Assembly: GCA_963524205.1 (NCBI GenBank)
Contig: CAURED010000012.1
Coordinates: forward strand, 1 to 64,000
DNA length: 64,000 bases
Direction: 5' to 3'
From: Aminipila sp963524205
GTDB lineage: Bacteria; Bacillota; Clostridia; Peptostreptococcales; Anaerovoracaceae
Shown here: piece by piece, positions 1 to 9,356 of the stretch
Numbering within the stretch: position 1 is the first letter of the stretch
Layout: each line of letters opens with the position of its first letter
The notes under the pieces: generated by a model
The model's database searches: none
Told to the model about the DNA's origin: nothing
What the model saw: the letters and a program-made list of their open reading frames with translations, nothing else
Position numbers and translations under genes: made by a program

Positions 1-1215
1 ATCATTAATTGCGTACTTGGTGAAGGCAGCACTGTGACGGGTCAAATAAATACTGGAGGTATTACAGGATATTCCGAACAGACTTTAAAAAGTGATATTA
101 ATAGAGGAATTGTTGAAGGCACAAATACAAATACAGGCGGAATAGTTGGTTCTATGGACTTGGAAGGGGATGCCCTATATGGATGTGTAAATAAGGGAAC
201 TGTAAAAGGAAAGTTAAAAACTGGTGGCGTGGTTGGTTATATAGCGGCATCTTCGGCTACTATCAATATAGAAAAGTGCAGTAGCTCGGGAAAGGTAAGT
301 AGTTCTTATGACTATGCAGGTGGTGTTGCAGGACTGGTAGATGGTTCCTCTTATGGAGTAAATATAAAAGACTGCAATAATACAGGAGAACTTTCGGGGG
401 AAGGTTCTAATGGCGGAGTGATTGGATATGCTAGCGGGCATAGAACTAGAATAAGTGAGTGCTACAATGCAGGAGAAATAAATGGTAAGAACTCTGGCGG
501 CATAGTTGGCAACAATGAAGGTGATATAGAAAAGTGTTACAATAAAGGGAAAATAGTTGCCACATCAGAAGCAGGAGGAATTGTTGCTTATCAGAATACT
601 GGAGACGGTTATATTCAGAAATGTTATAATGATGGTAGCGTTACGGCCAATTCAAATGCGGGAGGTATAGCAGGATTAAGCAAAGATAAGATTTTTAATT
701 CCTATAATACAGGAACGATTAAGGCCACTGATACGGCTGGAGGGTTGGTAGGCTTGAACTATGGTTCTATTCAGCGTTCATATAATGCAGGAGAAGTGAA
801 GGGAACTAATGGAATCGGTTCTTTGACAGGCAGAAACCGAGCGAAACTTACAAATTGTTTTTGGCTTTTAGGGACTTGTGATACAGATATAGGGTATGAA
901 GACTCAGGTTCATCGAAAAGTATCGTTATGGTACTTTCAAAAGAGCAACTATCAGGCCAGTTAAAAGTTAAACTAGACAATGGCTTTCAGTTGTTGACGA
1001 ATTATTTAAATGGGAAAGACAGCTCAAATACCTGGGAATATACTTATAAAGTAGAACAAGCAGCCTCTGGCGAAAGTTGGGCAGTGATTTCTGATGGTGG
1101 AGGAATTGTCCCTCCTCTTTCTGTTTCGACAACAGATGAAAAAGGGAATATTATAAGTGCATCTGATTTAAAATCAGCATATATATATCCAGGCCTGATT
1201 GATTTAAAAAGATAA
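1..1215 (+). CDS. GLUG-repeat surface protein, 5' partial
   Basis: The frame is open from base 1, so this is the C-terminal part of a longer protein; the first possible start inside the window (GTG at 34) is not the real one. About ten imperfect repeats of roughly 25-30 residues are visible, each with a core such as GGIVGNNEG, GGVVGYIAAS or GGLVGLNYG followed by a Cys/Ser-Tyr-Asn-x-Gly stretch (CYNKGKI, SYNTGTI). This is the GLUG motif, found in secreted clostridial surface proteins that probably form a beta-solenoid-like stalk. The repeats end near residue 280, and a non-repeat tail of about 110 residues follows. Its stop codon (1213-1215) lies at the first bases of the promoter block of the next gene. 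Secretion is inferred, because the signal peptide would lie upstream of the window. The ligand is unknown. Confidence 0.8.
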   Translation: MINCVLGEGSTVTGQINTGGITGYSEQTLKSDINRGIVEGTNTNTGGIVGSMDLEGDALYGCVNKGTVKGKLKTGGVVGYIAASSATINIEKCSSSGKVSSSYDYAGGVAGLVDGSSYGVNIKDCNNTGELSGEGSNGGVIGYASGHRTRISECYNAGEINGKNSGGIVGNNEGDIEKCYNKGKIVATSEAGGIVAYQNTGDGYIQKCYNDGSVTANSNAGGIAGLSKDKIFNSYNTGTIKATDTAGGLVGLNYGSIQRSYNAGEVKGTNGIGSLTGRNRAKLTNCFWLLGTCDTDIGYEDSGSSKSIVMVLSKEQLSGQLKVKLDNGFQLLTNYLNGKDSSNTWEYTYKVEQAASGESWAVISDGGGIVPPLSVSTTDEKGNIISASDLKSAYIYPGLIDLKR

Positions 1216-1265
1216 TACTTTTGTAATGCCTATGTAATGGACTTAAATTAATACTTTGGTATAAT
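1213..1265 (+). promoter_or_regulatory. promoter and conserved upstream box of the SLH operon
   Basis: The -35 is TGGACT (1238-1243) and the -10 is TATAAT (1260-1265), 16 bases apart. The 32 bases at 1213-1244 are nearly identical to 3476-3507 upstream of the 869-residue SLH gene; they differ at one base and in a central six-base block. Both contain two TGTAA steps 11 bases apart, about one helical turn, which suggests an activator or repressor site overlapping the -35. Confidence 0.75.
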
Positions 1266-1301
1266 GTAGTAATAGAGTTAATAATTCAGGAGGAGATTAA
1301 G

Positions 1302-1928
1302 ATGATTAAAAAGAAAATAGTGGTATTGGCCTTATCTGCAGTGATGGTTATGTGCAGCGGGGTATCTGCATTTGCAATTGTAGATTACGGTAGCTGGAAC
1401 TCAGGGAATATATACCCACAAGATGTTATGAACACAGAACTACTTACACCTGTTAAGTTTTTAATTGACAAAAAAATTGTTACAGGTGATCAAGATGGAT
1501 TATTTCACCCAGAAAAAAATATTACTAGAGCAGAATTTGCTACCATGATGGCAAAGGCGACAAATAACATAAATGAACTTGATGTGGTTGCAAAGAAAAC
1601 TTATTATAATGATTTAAACGGGTATGATTGGGCAAAGGGGTATATAAATGCGTGCTCAAAGGCAAATCTTATTCAAGGTGTGGGAGAACAAAAATTTGCT
1701 CCAGGTAAAGAGGTTAACTATGCAGAAGTTATTACTATTATAATAAGAAGTAAAAACGCATCTGCGGTAACTACAGGAACATGGCCTGATAACTATATTC
1801 AATATGCCCAGACGAATATGAACAGTATGATTGGAGATCGTAATATAACTAATTGGTTAGCTCCAGCAACAAAAGGCGATGTTGCAACTATGCTTTACAG
1901 AAGTATGCCGAAGAGCAGCAATAAATAG
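1302..1928 (+). CDS. small secreted SLH-domain protein
   Basis: This 208-residue protein starts with a signal peptide (about residues 1-25, ending VSAFA). The rest is essentially three S-layer homology domains: about 47-87 (with the TRAE signature at 75-78 after GLFHPEKNI), 102-150 and 158-205; the third is the most diverged. SLH domains anchor exported proteins non-covalently to the secondary cell-wall polymer. There is no other domain, so it may be a bare anchor, a spacer or a competitor for polymer sites. AGGAGG lies about 8 bases before the ATG. The next SLH gene follows after 15 bases, so the two are probably co-transcribed from the promoter at 1238-1265. Confidence 0.88.
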   Translation: MIKKKIVVLALSAVMVMCSGVSAFAIVDYGSWNSGNIYPQDVMNTELLTPVKFLIDKKIVTGDQDGLFHPEKNITRAEFATMMAKATNNINELDVVAKKTYYNDLNGYDWAKGYINACSKANLIQGVGEQKFAPGKEVNYAEVITIIIRSKNASAVTTGTWPDNYIQYAQTNMNSMIGDRNITNWLAPATKGDVATMLYRSMPKSSNK

Positions 1929-1943
1929 GAGGGTAAGTTAAAA

Positions 1944-3335
1944 ATGAAAAAGACATTAAACATGATTTCACTAATGCTGGTTATGATGATGCTTGCCAGT
2001 GTTACTGCATTTGCAGCAACTGTTCCCACAGATATAGCAGGAACAAGCTGTGAAGAAGCAGTTAAAACTTTAGTAGAAGCAGGAGTAATTACAGGTGATA
2101 CGGATGGAAACTTTCATCCAACAGATAATTTGACAAGAGCACAGGCGTGCATTATTATAGTTAAAACTATTAATCCCGATGCCTCACTAGTAAATGGCAC
2201 AGCAACTCAGTCTGCATCAAAAGCTGGATTTACAGATTTAAAGGGATACAGCTGGGTGGAGGGGTATATTGCCTATGCAGTACAGCATGGTATCGTTAAA
2301 GGATATCCTGATGGAACTTTTAAACCGGGTGTAAATGTAAGCACAAATGAAATGCTTACAATGGTGCTTAGAGCGGCAGGCTATACAGAAGATAAAATAG
2401 GTGCAAACTGGCCGGCTGACTACATAGCAAAGGCTAAAGAAGCAGGGATTCTTAAGAATATTGATGAAGCATATCCTGAAAATTCAACTAAAGGAATGGC
2501 TGCGCAGATGACATTTAATCAGATGAAGGAATTAAAAGCCATGGCTCCAACCATTTCTAAAGATCCGCAGGGAACTGAAAAGGATAAGCCAAGCGGTATT
2601 CCATCAACCAGTGGGATGACTTTTACAACAGGAAGCTTTGACAGCAATTTAACTGCATTTGCAGGAAAGTCCGTTTCAAAGAGTGTAGAAATTTATACTT
2701 ACGGAACAAAAAAAGAATATAGTAAGGATATGAAATTCTCTGATAAGGAAGATGTTTATAGAAAAGATACTTTGTATAAGTTTAAGGATGCTAAAACTCC
2801 AGCATGGTATCTTGTAGAAGATGATAAAATAACCAAAATGATTTTACCTATGGATGCCGGTTTCAGTGGAAACGTATATTGTGTTATCAATGGTACGGTT
2901 ACAGAATTAAATACAAATAAAGAGGCTATAACTGGATTTGAAACACTAACTGCAACAAAAGCAATCACATGGTTTGGTAAAAAGGGTCTTACAGAACCAA
3001 AGTTTACTGATGGTGACGGACAGCTTTATGAATTAAAAACTTCAGATGGGGAAGTACAGAATGTAGCTACAACGGATGGTGCTAAGGGTAAGGTATTTGA
3101 TGAACTTACAATATGCAAATCATGGACAGCTGTTACTGAATATGAAGATAATGTTATTAAGACAGCAAATGGACTTATTTCAGTAAAGAAAAATGCTTCT
3201 ATTTATGTCTGGGATGACAAGAAGAATGAATACAGAGCGGGAAGTCTTACAAGTGTTAAGGAAGGCAAAGAAGTAAGAGCTTATGATGTAAGTGACGATG
3301 ATACAAAAGAAGCTGATGTTGTGGTTATTAAATAA
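1944..3335 (+). CDS. secreted SLH-domain protein, 463 residues
   Basis: A signal peptide (about 1-24, ending TAFA) is followed by three SLH domains at about 38-76 (GDTDGNFHPTDNLTRAQ), 93-146 (GYPDGTFKPGVNVSTNE) and 155-195. A Pro/Ser-rich linker near 205-220 then leads to a Lys/Asp-rich domain of about 240 residues with many beta-type Thr/Val stretches and no family I recognise. It is probably a minor S-layer or cell-surface protein. AGGAGGG precedes the ATG. It is the second gene of a two-gene unit with the 208-residue SLH protein and is closed by the terminator at 3396-3436. Confidence 0.86.
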   Translation: MKKTLNMISLMLVMMMLASVTAFAATVPTDIAGTSCEEAVKTLVEAGVITGDTDGNFHPTDNLTRAQACIIIVKTINPDASLVNGTATQSASKAGFTDLKGYSWVEGYIAYAVQHGIVKGYPDGTFKPGVNVSTNEMLTMVLRAAGYTEDKIGANWPADYIAKAKEAGILKNIDEAYPENSTKGMAAQMTFNQMKELKAMAPTISKDPQGTEKDKPSGIPSTSGMTFTTGSFDSNLTAFAGKSVSKSVEIYTYGTKKEYSKDMKFSDKEDVYRKDTLYKFKDAKTPAWYLVEDDKITKMILPMDAGFSGNVYCVINGTVTELNTNKEAITGFETLTATKAITWFGKKGLTEPKFTDGDGQLYELKTSDGEVQNVATTDGAKGKVFDELTICKSWTAVTEYEDNVIKTANGLISVKKNASIYVWDDKKNEYRAGSLTSVKEGKEVRAYDVSDDDTKEADVVVIK

Positions 3336-3395
3336 GAAATATAGGACTGTTAAATTTAAATCATAGATTTATAGGTATAGGAGCTAGAATTGTAA

Positions 3396-3436
3396 GAGGC
3401 TGCATCAAAATTACTGATTGATGCAGCCTCTTTTCT
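3396..3436 (+). terminator. intrinsic terminator of the two-gene SLH unit
   Basis: GAGGCTGCATCA (3396-3407) pairs perfectly with TGATGCAGCCTC (3419-3430), and TTTT follows at once. Confidence 0.9.
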
Positions 3437-3475
3437 ATTTGGTTGCATATAAAATTACAACATTACTTTAAACGT

Positions 3476-3528
3476 TAATACTCTTGTAACATTGCTGTAA
3501 TGGACTTATTCAAATTTTTTGCTATAAT
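3476..3528 (+). promoter_or_regulatory. promoter P1 of the main SLH protein with the conserved box
   Basis: TGGACT (3501-3506), a 16-base spacer and TATAAT (3523-3528), preceded by the same 32-base block as at 1213-1244. Because the gene starts at 3792, a transcript from here would have a leader of about 255 bases. Confidence 0.75.
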
Positions 3529-3615
3529 GTCAATATACCATAAAATGCTTCAGCAATATGCAAGGAAAGTGAGTGTAACTGTGTATTACAGTTATGTTAC
3601 ATTTCTATGTATGGG

Positions 3616-3645
3616 TTGACTGATGCGTTTGGCAAAGGGTATAAT
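3616..3645 (+). promoter_or_regulatory. possible second promoter P2 of the main SLH protein
   Basis: TTGACT (3616-3621) and TATAAT (3640-3645) are separated by 18 bases and match the sigma-A consensus well. A start near 3652 would give a leader of about 140 bases that still contains the hairpin at 3716-3760. Tandem promoters are common for S-layer genes. Confidence 0.65.
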
Positions 3646-3715
3646 TCACTGTGATAGGATATGAGTGTAGGAATTTCTATGCCCATAATCTATTCATAAT
3701 GTCAAATTATCTTCA

Positions 3716-3760
3716 GAAGGGGAAGGTGATTTGCTCACAGTAAAACAACGGAACCCCTTC
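3716..3760 (+). promoter_or_regulatory. leader hairpin ahead of the main SLH gene
   Basis: GAAGGGG (3716-3722) can pair with CCCCTTC (3754-3760) in the untranslated leader, about 15 bases before the AAAGGAGG ribosome site. No T-run follows, so it is not a terminator. It may stabilise the mRNA, as leaders do for other S-layer genes, but this is inference. Confidence 0.5.
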
Positions 3761-3791
3761 GAAGAACAATTCTAAAGGAGGAATATTAGAA

Positions 3792-6401
3792 ATGAAGAAA
3801 GTACTTTCATTCGTGCTAATCTTAGCACTAGTACTATCAAGCTTTTCGATGGCATTCGCTGGTTCTACAACTGAACTTAAGAATTTAAGTGACGTTGCTG
3901 GAAACAAAAACGCAGAAGCTATTGAAGTTGCTTACGATTTAGGTGTCGTAACTGGTAATCCAGACGGTACATTCCAGCCAGCAAAGGCTGTAACAAGAGC
4001 GGAATTTGCTGCTATGATTACAAGAGCTTTAGCTATTCCACAGAGTGCTCTTGCAGGTTATGCAAATACAAGCTTTAAAGACACAAACGGATACAGCTGG
4101 GCTGTTCCTTACCTAGCTTTCTGTAACTCAAAGGGCATCATGCTTGGAGATGGAGCAGGAAATGCAATGCCTGGTAAGACAATCACTGTAAATGAATCTG
4201 TAACTATGGCTTTAAGAGCAATTGGTTACACTGCAAACAGTTCAGAATTAGTTGGTGTTTGGCCTTCAAACTACGTTACTAAGGCTCAGGAATTAGAACT
4301 TTATGATGACGTAGCTAAAGATGCAACTGGTGTTGACAAGGCTAATGCAGCTCAGGTTATCTACAACCTATTAGGCGTTCAGAAGGTTGCTGTTAATTCA
4401 GACGGCGAAACTAAGAAGCTTTGGGATAAGGAACCTAAAACTAATGGTACAGATGGAGTTGCAACTACTCTTCTTTCATCAGGTCTTAACTGCAAGACTG
4501 ATGGATTTGAAGTTGTTACATCTTCAGATCTTGAAGATTCTTTAATCAACATGGCAAAGCACGTTGGTGAATATGGTTCAATCTACAGAAATTCAGATGA
4601 TGAAGTTGTTGCATTTATTAAAGAATCAGATGATACTTTAACAGGTAGATTTAAAATTAAGGATGGAAATCTTAAGTTTGTAACTACTGCTGATGAATCA
4701 GAATATTCAGTAAATGCTACTACAGCAACTGCTTTCTTAATTAATGGAGAAGGAAGCAATACAGATATTAATATAAGAACTGATGCTAGAGTTTCTAATA
4801 GTGCTATAGACTCAGTAAAAACTACAGAATTTGCAATCAGTGTAGATTTAACTGGAAAGACAATCAAAGAAGTATATGGTGTTAATACATGGATTGCTAA
4901 TCAGGCAGAACAGGTTGAAAAATCAGATTTAGACGAAATCACTAACGACAAGAGTTTGTTGAACGAAGATTTTGCTTTAGATAATGATAACACAAATATT
5001 GATTATACTAAATTTAACTTAGTTGGTGTTAACAGTGTTAAGGACATTAAAGAAGATAATATTGTATACGTATACACTGCTGGATCTGACGATGAAATAA
5101 TTAAAATTGAAGTTGGTACTCAGGTTGCTGAAGGTGTAGTAAAATCTTTCAAGGATGCTAAAGAAGATGTTGCTACTAAGTTCGCTATCGGAGCTAACAC
5201 TTATAAGAACGCTGCTGAAGTATTAAATGGTAACGCTGTTGAAGGCGGAGATATCATTGAAGATGGTAACGTTTCAGATGAAGTTAAGGCATTTATAGAC
5301 GCTAGAGGATTTGTTTATGACTTCGAAAATTCTTCAAAGGCTGATAACTTTGCTGTAATCAAGAAGGCTGGTGGTATTGATCAGGTTCAGATGATGACTG
5401 CTGATGGTACTACAAAGACATATAGCTATGATGATGACAAAGATAAGGCTGGAAAATTAACAGGATCAGCGCTAATCGGATATGGTTTAAACAACGCTGG
5501 AACTATTACAGATGCTAATAAGAACTTTGTTAGTGTAGGTGCTCTTACACTTTCAAGTGTAAACGTAATTTCAGCAATTTCAGGCGTTGACACTAACCCT
5601 GCGGCTCTTGGAAGCGGAGTTGATCCTGCTGATGCTACTGCTCTTAACAATACTAAGGGTCTAAAGATTGACTCTAAGTGTGCTGTATTCACTTATAAAG
5701 CAGGTAGCTCATTAATAACTGATTTAGATGTAACTACAATTGATAAAGTAGAAGTTGATAAGACTATTGCAGGTGCATTATTGTTATTTGATGAAGATAA
5801 CGATGGCAAGGCTAAGATGGATAAGGTTGTAGCTATGCTAGTTCCTGATACAATGGCTAAGGGCGGAGATAAGTCATATGCAGTTCTAAATGACAGAGAT
5901 TCAGATTCAAATGCTGATGGCGATAAAGTATGGGCTGTAAGTGGTTACAAAGATGGCGTTGACATTAAAAATGTAGCAACTGATGATCAGACTTCATTTG
6001 ATGGTTGGAAAGCTCCTCAGTACAAGGATAATCTATTCAAATATGTTGCAGTATATGAAGTTAAGGTTGATGCTGCTGGCTTAATCACAAAGGGTGACGC
6101 AGTTAAGCTTTCTAGTGATGTATACAGAACTGAAGCATTCGAAGTTGCGACTGCTGATAAGAGAAAGTCTGTTGTAGCAAGCACAAATATTGAGCAAGAT
6201 ACAGCAACAGAAAAGACACACAAAGATATTGATGCTGGTAAGATGTATGCTTTATCAACAAAGGTTGTTATCTATCAGGTAACAGACGATAATAAATATA
6301 AGACATATGGTGGAAGCATCAATGATGGCGATTATGTACAGTTATTCGAAACAGATGATGATGAAGATGGTTTCGATATCGTAATTCTTCATAAAAAATA
6401 A
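3792..6401 (+). CDS. probable major S-layer protein (three SLH domains, 869 residues)
   Basis: A signal peptide (about 1-23, ending SMAFA) is followed by three SLH domains at about 43-82 (GNPDGTFQPAKAVTRAEF), 90-145 and 150-195, then about 670 residues rich in Asp, Lys, Thr and Val with repeated short acidic stretches (DEDNDGKAKMD, DSDSNADGD) that could bind calcium. The size, acidity, strong AAAGGAGG site, tandem promoters, structured leader and narrow set of codons (GCT, GTT, AAG, TTC) compared with neighbouring genes all fit a very abundant protein. SLH domains bind the secondary cell-wall polymer; the rest should form the lattice. It is monocistronic, closed by the terminator at 6426-6454. 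The role as the main lattice protein is inferred from these signs. Confidence 0.88.
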   Translation: MKKVLSFVLILALVLSSFSMAFAGSTTELKNLSDVAGNKNAEAIEVAYDLGVVTGNPDGTFQPAKAVTRAEFAAMITRALAIPQSALAGYANTSFKDTNGYSWAVPYLAFCNSKGIMLGDGAGNAMPGKTITVNESVTMALRAIGYTANSSELVGVWPSNYVTKAQELELYDDVAKDATGVDKANAAQVIYNLLGVQKVAVNSDGETKKLWDKEPKTNGTDGVATTLLSSGLNCKTDGFEVVTSSDLEDSLINMAKHVGEYGSIYRNSDDEVVAFIKESDDTLTGRFKIKDGNLKFVTTADESEYSVNATTATAFLINGEGSNTDINIRTDARVSNSAIDSVKTTEFAISVDLTGKTIKEVYGVNTWIANQAEQVEKSDLDEITNDKSLLNEDFALDNDNTNIDYTKFNLVGVNSVKDIKEDNIVYVYTAGSDDEIIKIEVGTQVAEGVVKSFKDAKEDVATKFAIGANTYKNAAEVLNGNAVEGGDIIEDGNVSDEVKAFIDARGFVYDFENSSKADNFAVIKKAGGIDQVQMMTADGTTKTYSYDDDKDKAGKLTGSALIGYGLNNAGTITDANKNFVSVGALTLSSVNVISAISGVDTNPAALGSGVDPADATALNNTKGLKIDSKCAVFTYKAGSSLITDLDVTTIDKVEVDKTIAGALLLFDEDNDGKAKMDKVVAMLVPDTMAKGGDKSYAVLNDRDSDSNADGDKVWAVSGYKDGVDIKNVATDDQTSFDGWKAPQYKDNLFKYVAVYEVKVDAAGLITKGDAVKLSSDVYRTEAFEVATADKRKSVVASTNIEQDTATEKTHKDIDAGKMYALSTKVVIYQVTDDNKYKTYGGSINDGDYVQLFETDDDEDGFDIVILHKK

Positions 6402-6425
6402 ATTTTAAATTAATTTTAAAATTTG

Positions 6426-6454
6426 AAAAGACGGGCTTTGCCCGTCTTTTTATT
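6426..6454 (+). terminator. intrinsic terminator of the S-layer gene
   Basis: AAAAGACGGGC (6426-6436) and GCCCGTCTTTT (6440-6450) form a tight stem with a three-base loop, followed by more T. Confidence 0.92.
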
Positions 6455-6530
6455 TAGAAAGTCAAATATGAATGAATTGAGGGATTGAAAACCCCAGAAC
6501 TGGAAAATGAACAAGCTTTAAACGTTTTTA

Positions 6531-6559
6531 TTGTATTCTTTAAATAAAGAGGATATAAT
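6531..6559 (+). promoter_or_regulatory. promoter of the large glycan operon
   Basis: TTGTAT (6531-6536), a 17-base spacer and TATAAT (6554-6559). It is the only clear promoter I see before the run of 16 same-strand genes that ends at 24034. Confidence 0.7.
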
Positions 6560-6591
6560 GAAACATATAACATATAATCGAAAGGACTGAG

Positions 6592-8142
6592 ATGAAAACA
6601 AGTGCTAATTTCCCTAGAAATGTTGCCCAAACAGCGGTATTAATGGCCATACTTACTTTAATATCAAAATGCTTTGGATTCATACGCGAAACTGTTATGG
6701 CGGGATTTTTCGGAGCTGGATATATTACTGATTCTTATGTTATGGCACAAAGTATACCAGCAATTTTATTTGGTGGAGTGTTTGCAGCCGTATCTACTGC
6801 ATATATGCCTTTGTTTTCAGATATAGTAGAAAACAAAGGTAACAAAGAGGGAGATATGTTTACTAGTAGAATAATAAATATATTACTAGTACTTTCTTTT
6901 TTTGCCAGCATATTTGGATTTATTTTTTCTGGACAAATAGTTACAATTTTAGCCGGTGGATTTGATGCTCAAAGGGCAGAATTGACTAGTTTTTTTTTAA
7001 AAATTACTTTTTTATATACTTTATTTTCATCAATAGCATCTATTATAGATGCTTATTTGCAGTATAGGGGTATTTTTTTAACGCAGATTATTGCAGGATA
7101 TGCATTAAATATTATGGCCATCTTGACTATTGTTTTTAGTGCCTATACAAGCCATTATTTCCTTGCTTTTGGGATGTTGCTAGGACAAGCATTTAGATTT
7201 GTAATACTATTCTTCGTAGCTAAAAGAAAAAAATTTTTGTATTCCCGCTCGATTGAATTGACAAGAACCATTAAGAATGTTCTTACACTTGCAATACCTG
7301 TTTTTATAAGTTCATCAATTCAACAAATTAATTCTTTTGTAGATAAGATGCTAGCATCTAATTTGGTAGTAGGAAGTGTTTCAGCATTATATTATGCCAT
7401 GTTGTTAATTACGTTAATTACATCATTGACCACGAGCATTTTTTCTACTATTATTTATCCAAAACTTGCACAGGCAAATTCATTAGGTAATACTAATAAA
7501 ATATCAGAAATTGCAGATAGAGGGATTAGCCTAATAATTATTATATGTGTACCATTTTCTTTAGGCATTTTAGTTTATGGCAAACAGGTTGTAGAAATTA
7601 TATATGAAAGAGGAGCTTTTGATGAAGTGGCAAGTCAAATGACAGGAACTGCTTTTATATTTTATGGAATAGGTTTAGTATTTTTAGCTATAAATGAATT
7701 TTTGCTACGAGTGTATTATTCTATTAAAGATATGAAACGGCCTATGTATTTTGCAATGACAGGAGTTCTGATAAATATAATTCTGAATTTAGTGTTAGTA
7801 AGATATATGCAGCATAATGGGTTAGCTTTAGCAACAAGTTTAGCTTTTTTTGCAAATACACTACTACTATCAATAGGGTTACAGTTAAAATATAAAGAGT
7901 TAGTCATATATAAATCAAAAATGAAGATATTGAAAATTCTTTTGGCATCGGTATGTGCAGTTGCTGTTTCATTTTTTGTATATACTTTATCGACACAGTA
8001 TGTAATTGGTTTTATTTTTGCAAATGTATTGCAATTATTTATAGCAGTCGTTATAGCAGCAATAGTATATTTAGCATTACTTTGGGTGCTTAAAATAGAT
8101 GAAATTCACTTCATTAAAAATATACTAAAAAATGGGGAGTAA
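6592..8142 (+). CDS. murJ: MurJ/MviN-family lipid-linked sugar flippase
   Basis: This 516-residue, very hydrophobic protein has about 14 predicted membrane helices. The N-terminal part (NVAQTAVLMAILTLISK, then GFIRETVMAGFFGAG) carries the MurJ/MviN hallmarks of the MOP exporter superfamily. MurJ moves lipid II across the membrane; relatives in polysaccharide clusters act as Wzx-like flippases for undecaprenyl-linked repeat units. Its place as first gene of a glycan operon makes the second role plausible, but sequence alone does not separate them. AAAGGACTGAG precedes the ATG. The next gene starts 38 bases downstream. Confidence 0.85.
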   Translation: MKTSANFPRNVAQTAVLMAILTLISKCFGFIRETVMAGFFGAGYITDSYVMAQSIPAILFGGVFAAVSTAYMPLFSDIVENKGNKEGDMFTSRIINILLVLSFFASIFGFIFSGQIVTILAGGFDAQRAELTSFFLKITFLYTLFSSIASIIDAYLQYRGIFLTQIIAGYALNIMAILTIVFSAYTSHYFLAFGMLLGQAFRFVILFFVAKRKKFLYSRSIELTRTIKNVLTLAIPVFISSSIQQINSFVDKMLASNLVVGSVSALYYAMLLITLITSLTTSIFSTIIYPKLAQANSLGNTNKISEIADRGISLIIIICVPFSLGILVYGKQVVEIIYERGAFDEVASQMTGTAFIFYGIGLVFLAINEFLLRVYYSIKDMKRPMYFAMTGVLINIILNLVLVRYMQHNGLALATSLAFFANTLLLSIGLQLKYKELVIYKSKMKILKILLASVCAVAVSFFVYTLSTQYVIGFIFANVLQLFIAVVIAAIVYLALLWVLKIDEIHFIKNILKNGE

Positions 8143-8180
8143 GAGTAAGATGAATGTTTTTTTACTCTGGAGGTAGAATT

Positions 8181-9329
8181 ATGAATTTACATATAATGCC
8201 TGACAATTCTTATTCTAGAGAGTTTATAGAATTTGTTAATAGTAATTTTGATAAAAACCAACATTGTTTTTGCATTATTACTAATAATGCAAGATTTGTA
8301 TATCTAGATAACATGAATTACAATAATATAATAAAGGTAAGTATAAATTGTGGGTGGAAAAAGTTATTTTCAATAAACAATAGTAAGATTAAGCAATATT
8401 TAAATCAAAGTGATAAAATATTTGTACATTATTTAACCAGCTGGGCAGCACATTATATTAATAAATATGCTAGAAAGCAAAAGATGTATTGGATTATTTG
8501 GGGAGGAGATTTATACAGTTACATTGGCATGAAGCTATATGATGAAGAGACTTTAAAAATTATTTCCAGTAATAAAAATTCAGTTTTATCACAAGTAATA
8601 AAATATTTTATTTCAAGAAAGGAACAATCGGAGCGTAAATTAGTTTTACAACGCTTTGAATATATATGTACTCCATTTGAGAAAGATTATGAGATATTAA
8701 AGATTAAATATAAAATTTCAACTAAACATATTAATTTTGTGTTTAAAATACCAATTGATATACAGGAACTAGAAAATATAAATAATGTTCAAGAAAAAAA
8801 TGATAGGGTTATATTATTAGGAAATTCTGCAGACCCAAATAATAATCATGTAAGTATCTTGAATTATTTAAAGAAATTTAAAGACTCTAATATTAAAATT
8901 ATATGTCCGTTATCTTATGGGGATAAACTATATGCTGATAAAGTAGAAAAAATAGGTATTAAAATTTTTGGGGAAAAATTTATTTCAATGCGAAATTACA
9001 TAAGTAAAAGTGAATATGCGGAGATGCTTTCAAAAGTTGATGTTGCAATTATGAATCAATATAGACAACAAGGCTTTGGAAACATAATTCCTTTATTATA
9101 TTTAGGCAAAATGATTTATATGAATGAAACATCTTCATACTATTATTTAACGGAACGTGGTATAAAAATAAGAACTATTAAAGAATTGATGAAAACAAAT
9201 GACTTTGAATCTATAACTTCTAATAATGATTGCTTTAAGAATCTGAAGAAAAATAGAGTTATATTAGATAGTCTACTTAGTGATGAGGTAAGAATTAAAA
9301 ATTATAATGAACTTTTTTCAAGTTGCTAA
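8181..9329 (+). CDS. wecF: WecF-like Fuc4NAc transferase (GT56 family)
   Basis: In E. coli, WecF adds 4-acetamido-4,6-dideoxy-galactose from its TDP donor to the lipid-linked disaccharide of enterobacterial common antigen. This 382-residue protein has the family marks: WIIWGGDLY near 104-112, LLGNSADPNNNH near 210-225 and a C-terminal QQGFGNIIPLLYLGK stretch. I chose the ATG at 8181, which has TCTGGAGG seven bases upstream, over the ATG at 8154 with no ribosome site. The wecE-like gene follows directly, so the donor pathway and the transferase are paired. The gene is clearly more AT-rich than those after 16 kb. The acceptor in this organism is unknown. Confidence 0.78.
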   Translation: MNLHIMPDNSYSREFIEFVNSNFDKNQHCFCIITNNARFVYLDNMNYNNIIKVSINCGWKKLFSINNSKIKQYLNQSDKIFVHYLTSWAAHYINKYARKQKMYWIIWGGDLYSYIGMKLYDEETLKIISSNKNSVLSQVIKYFISRKEQSERKLVLQRFEYICTPFEKDYEILKIKYKISTKHINFVFKIPIDIQELENINNVQEKNDRVILLGNSADPNNNHVSILNYLKKFKDSNIKIICPLSYGDKLYADKVEKIGIKIFGEKFISMRNYISKSEYAEMLSKVDVAIMNQYRQQGFGNIIPLLYLGKMIYMNETSSYYYLTERGIKIRTIKELMKTNDFESITSNNDCFKNLKKNRVILDSLLSDEVRIKNYNELFSSC

Positions 9330-9356
9330 GTGTTTGGATTTAGAACGGAGAATGGT

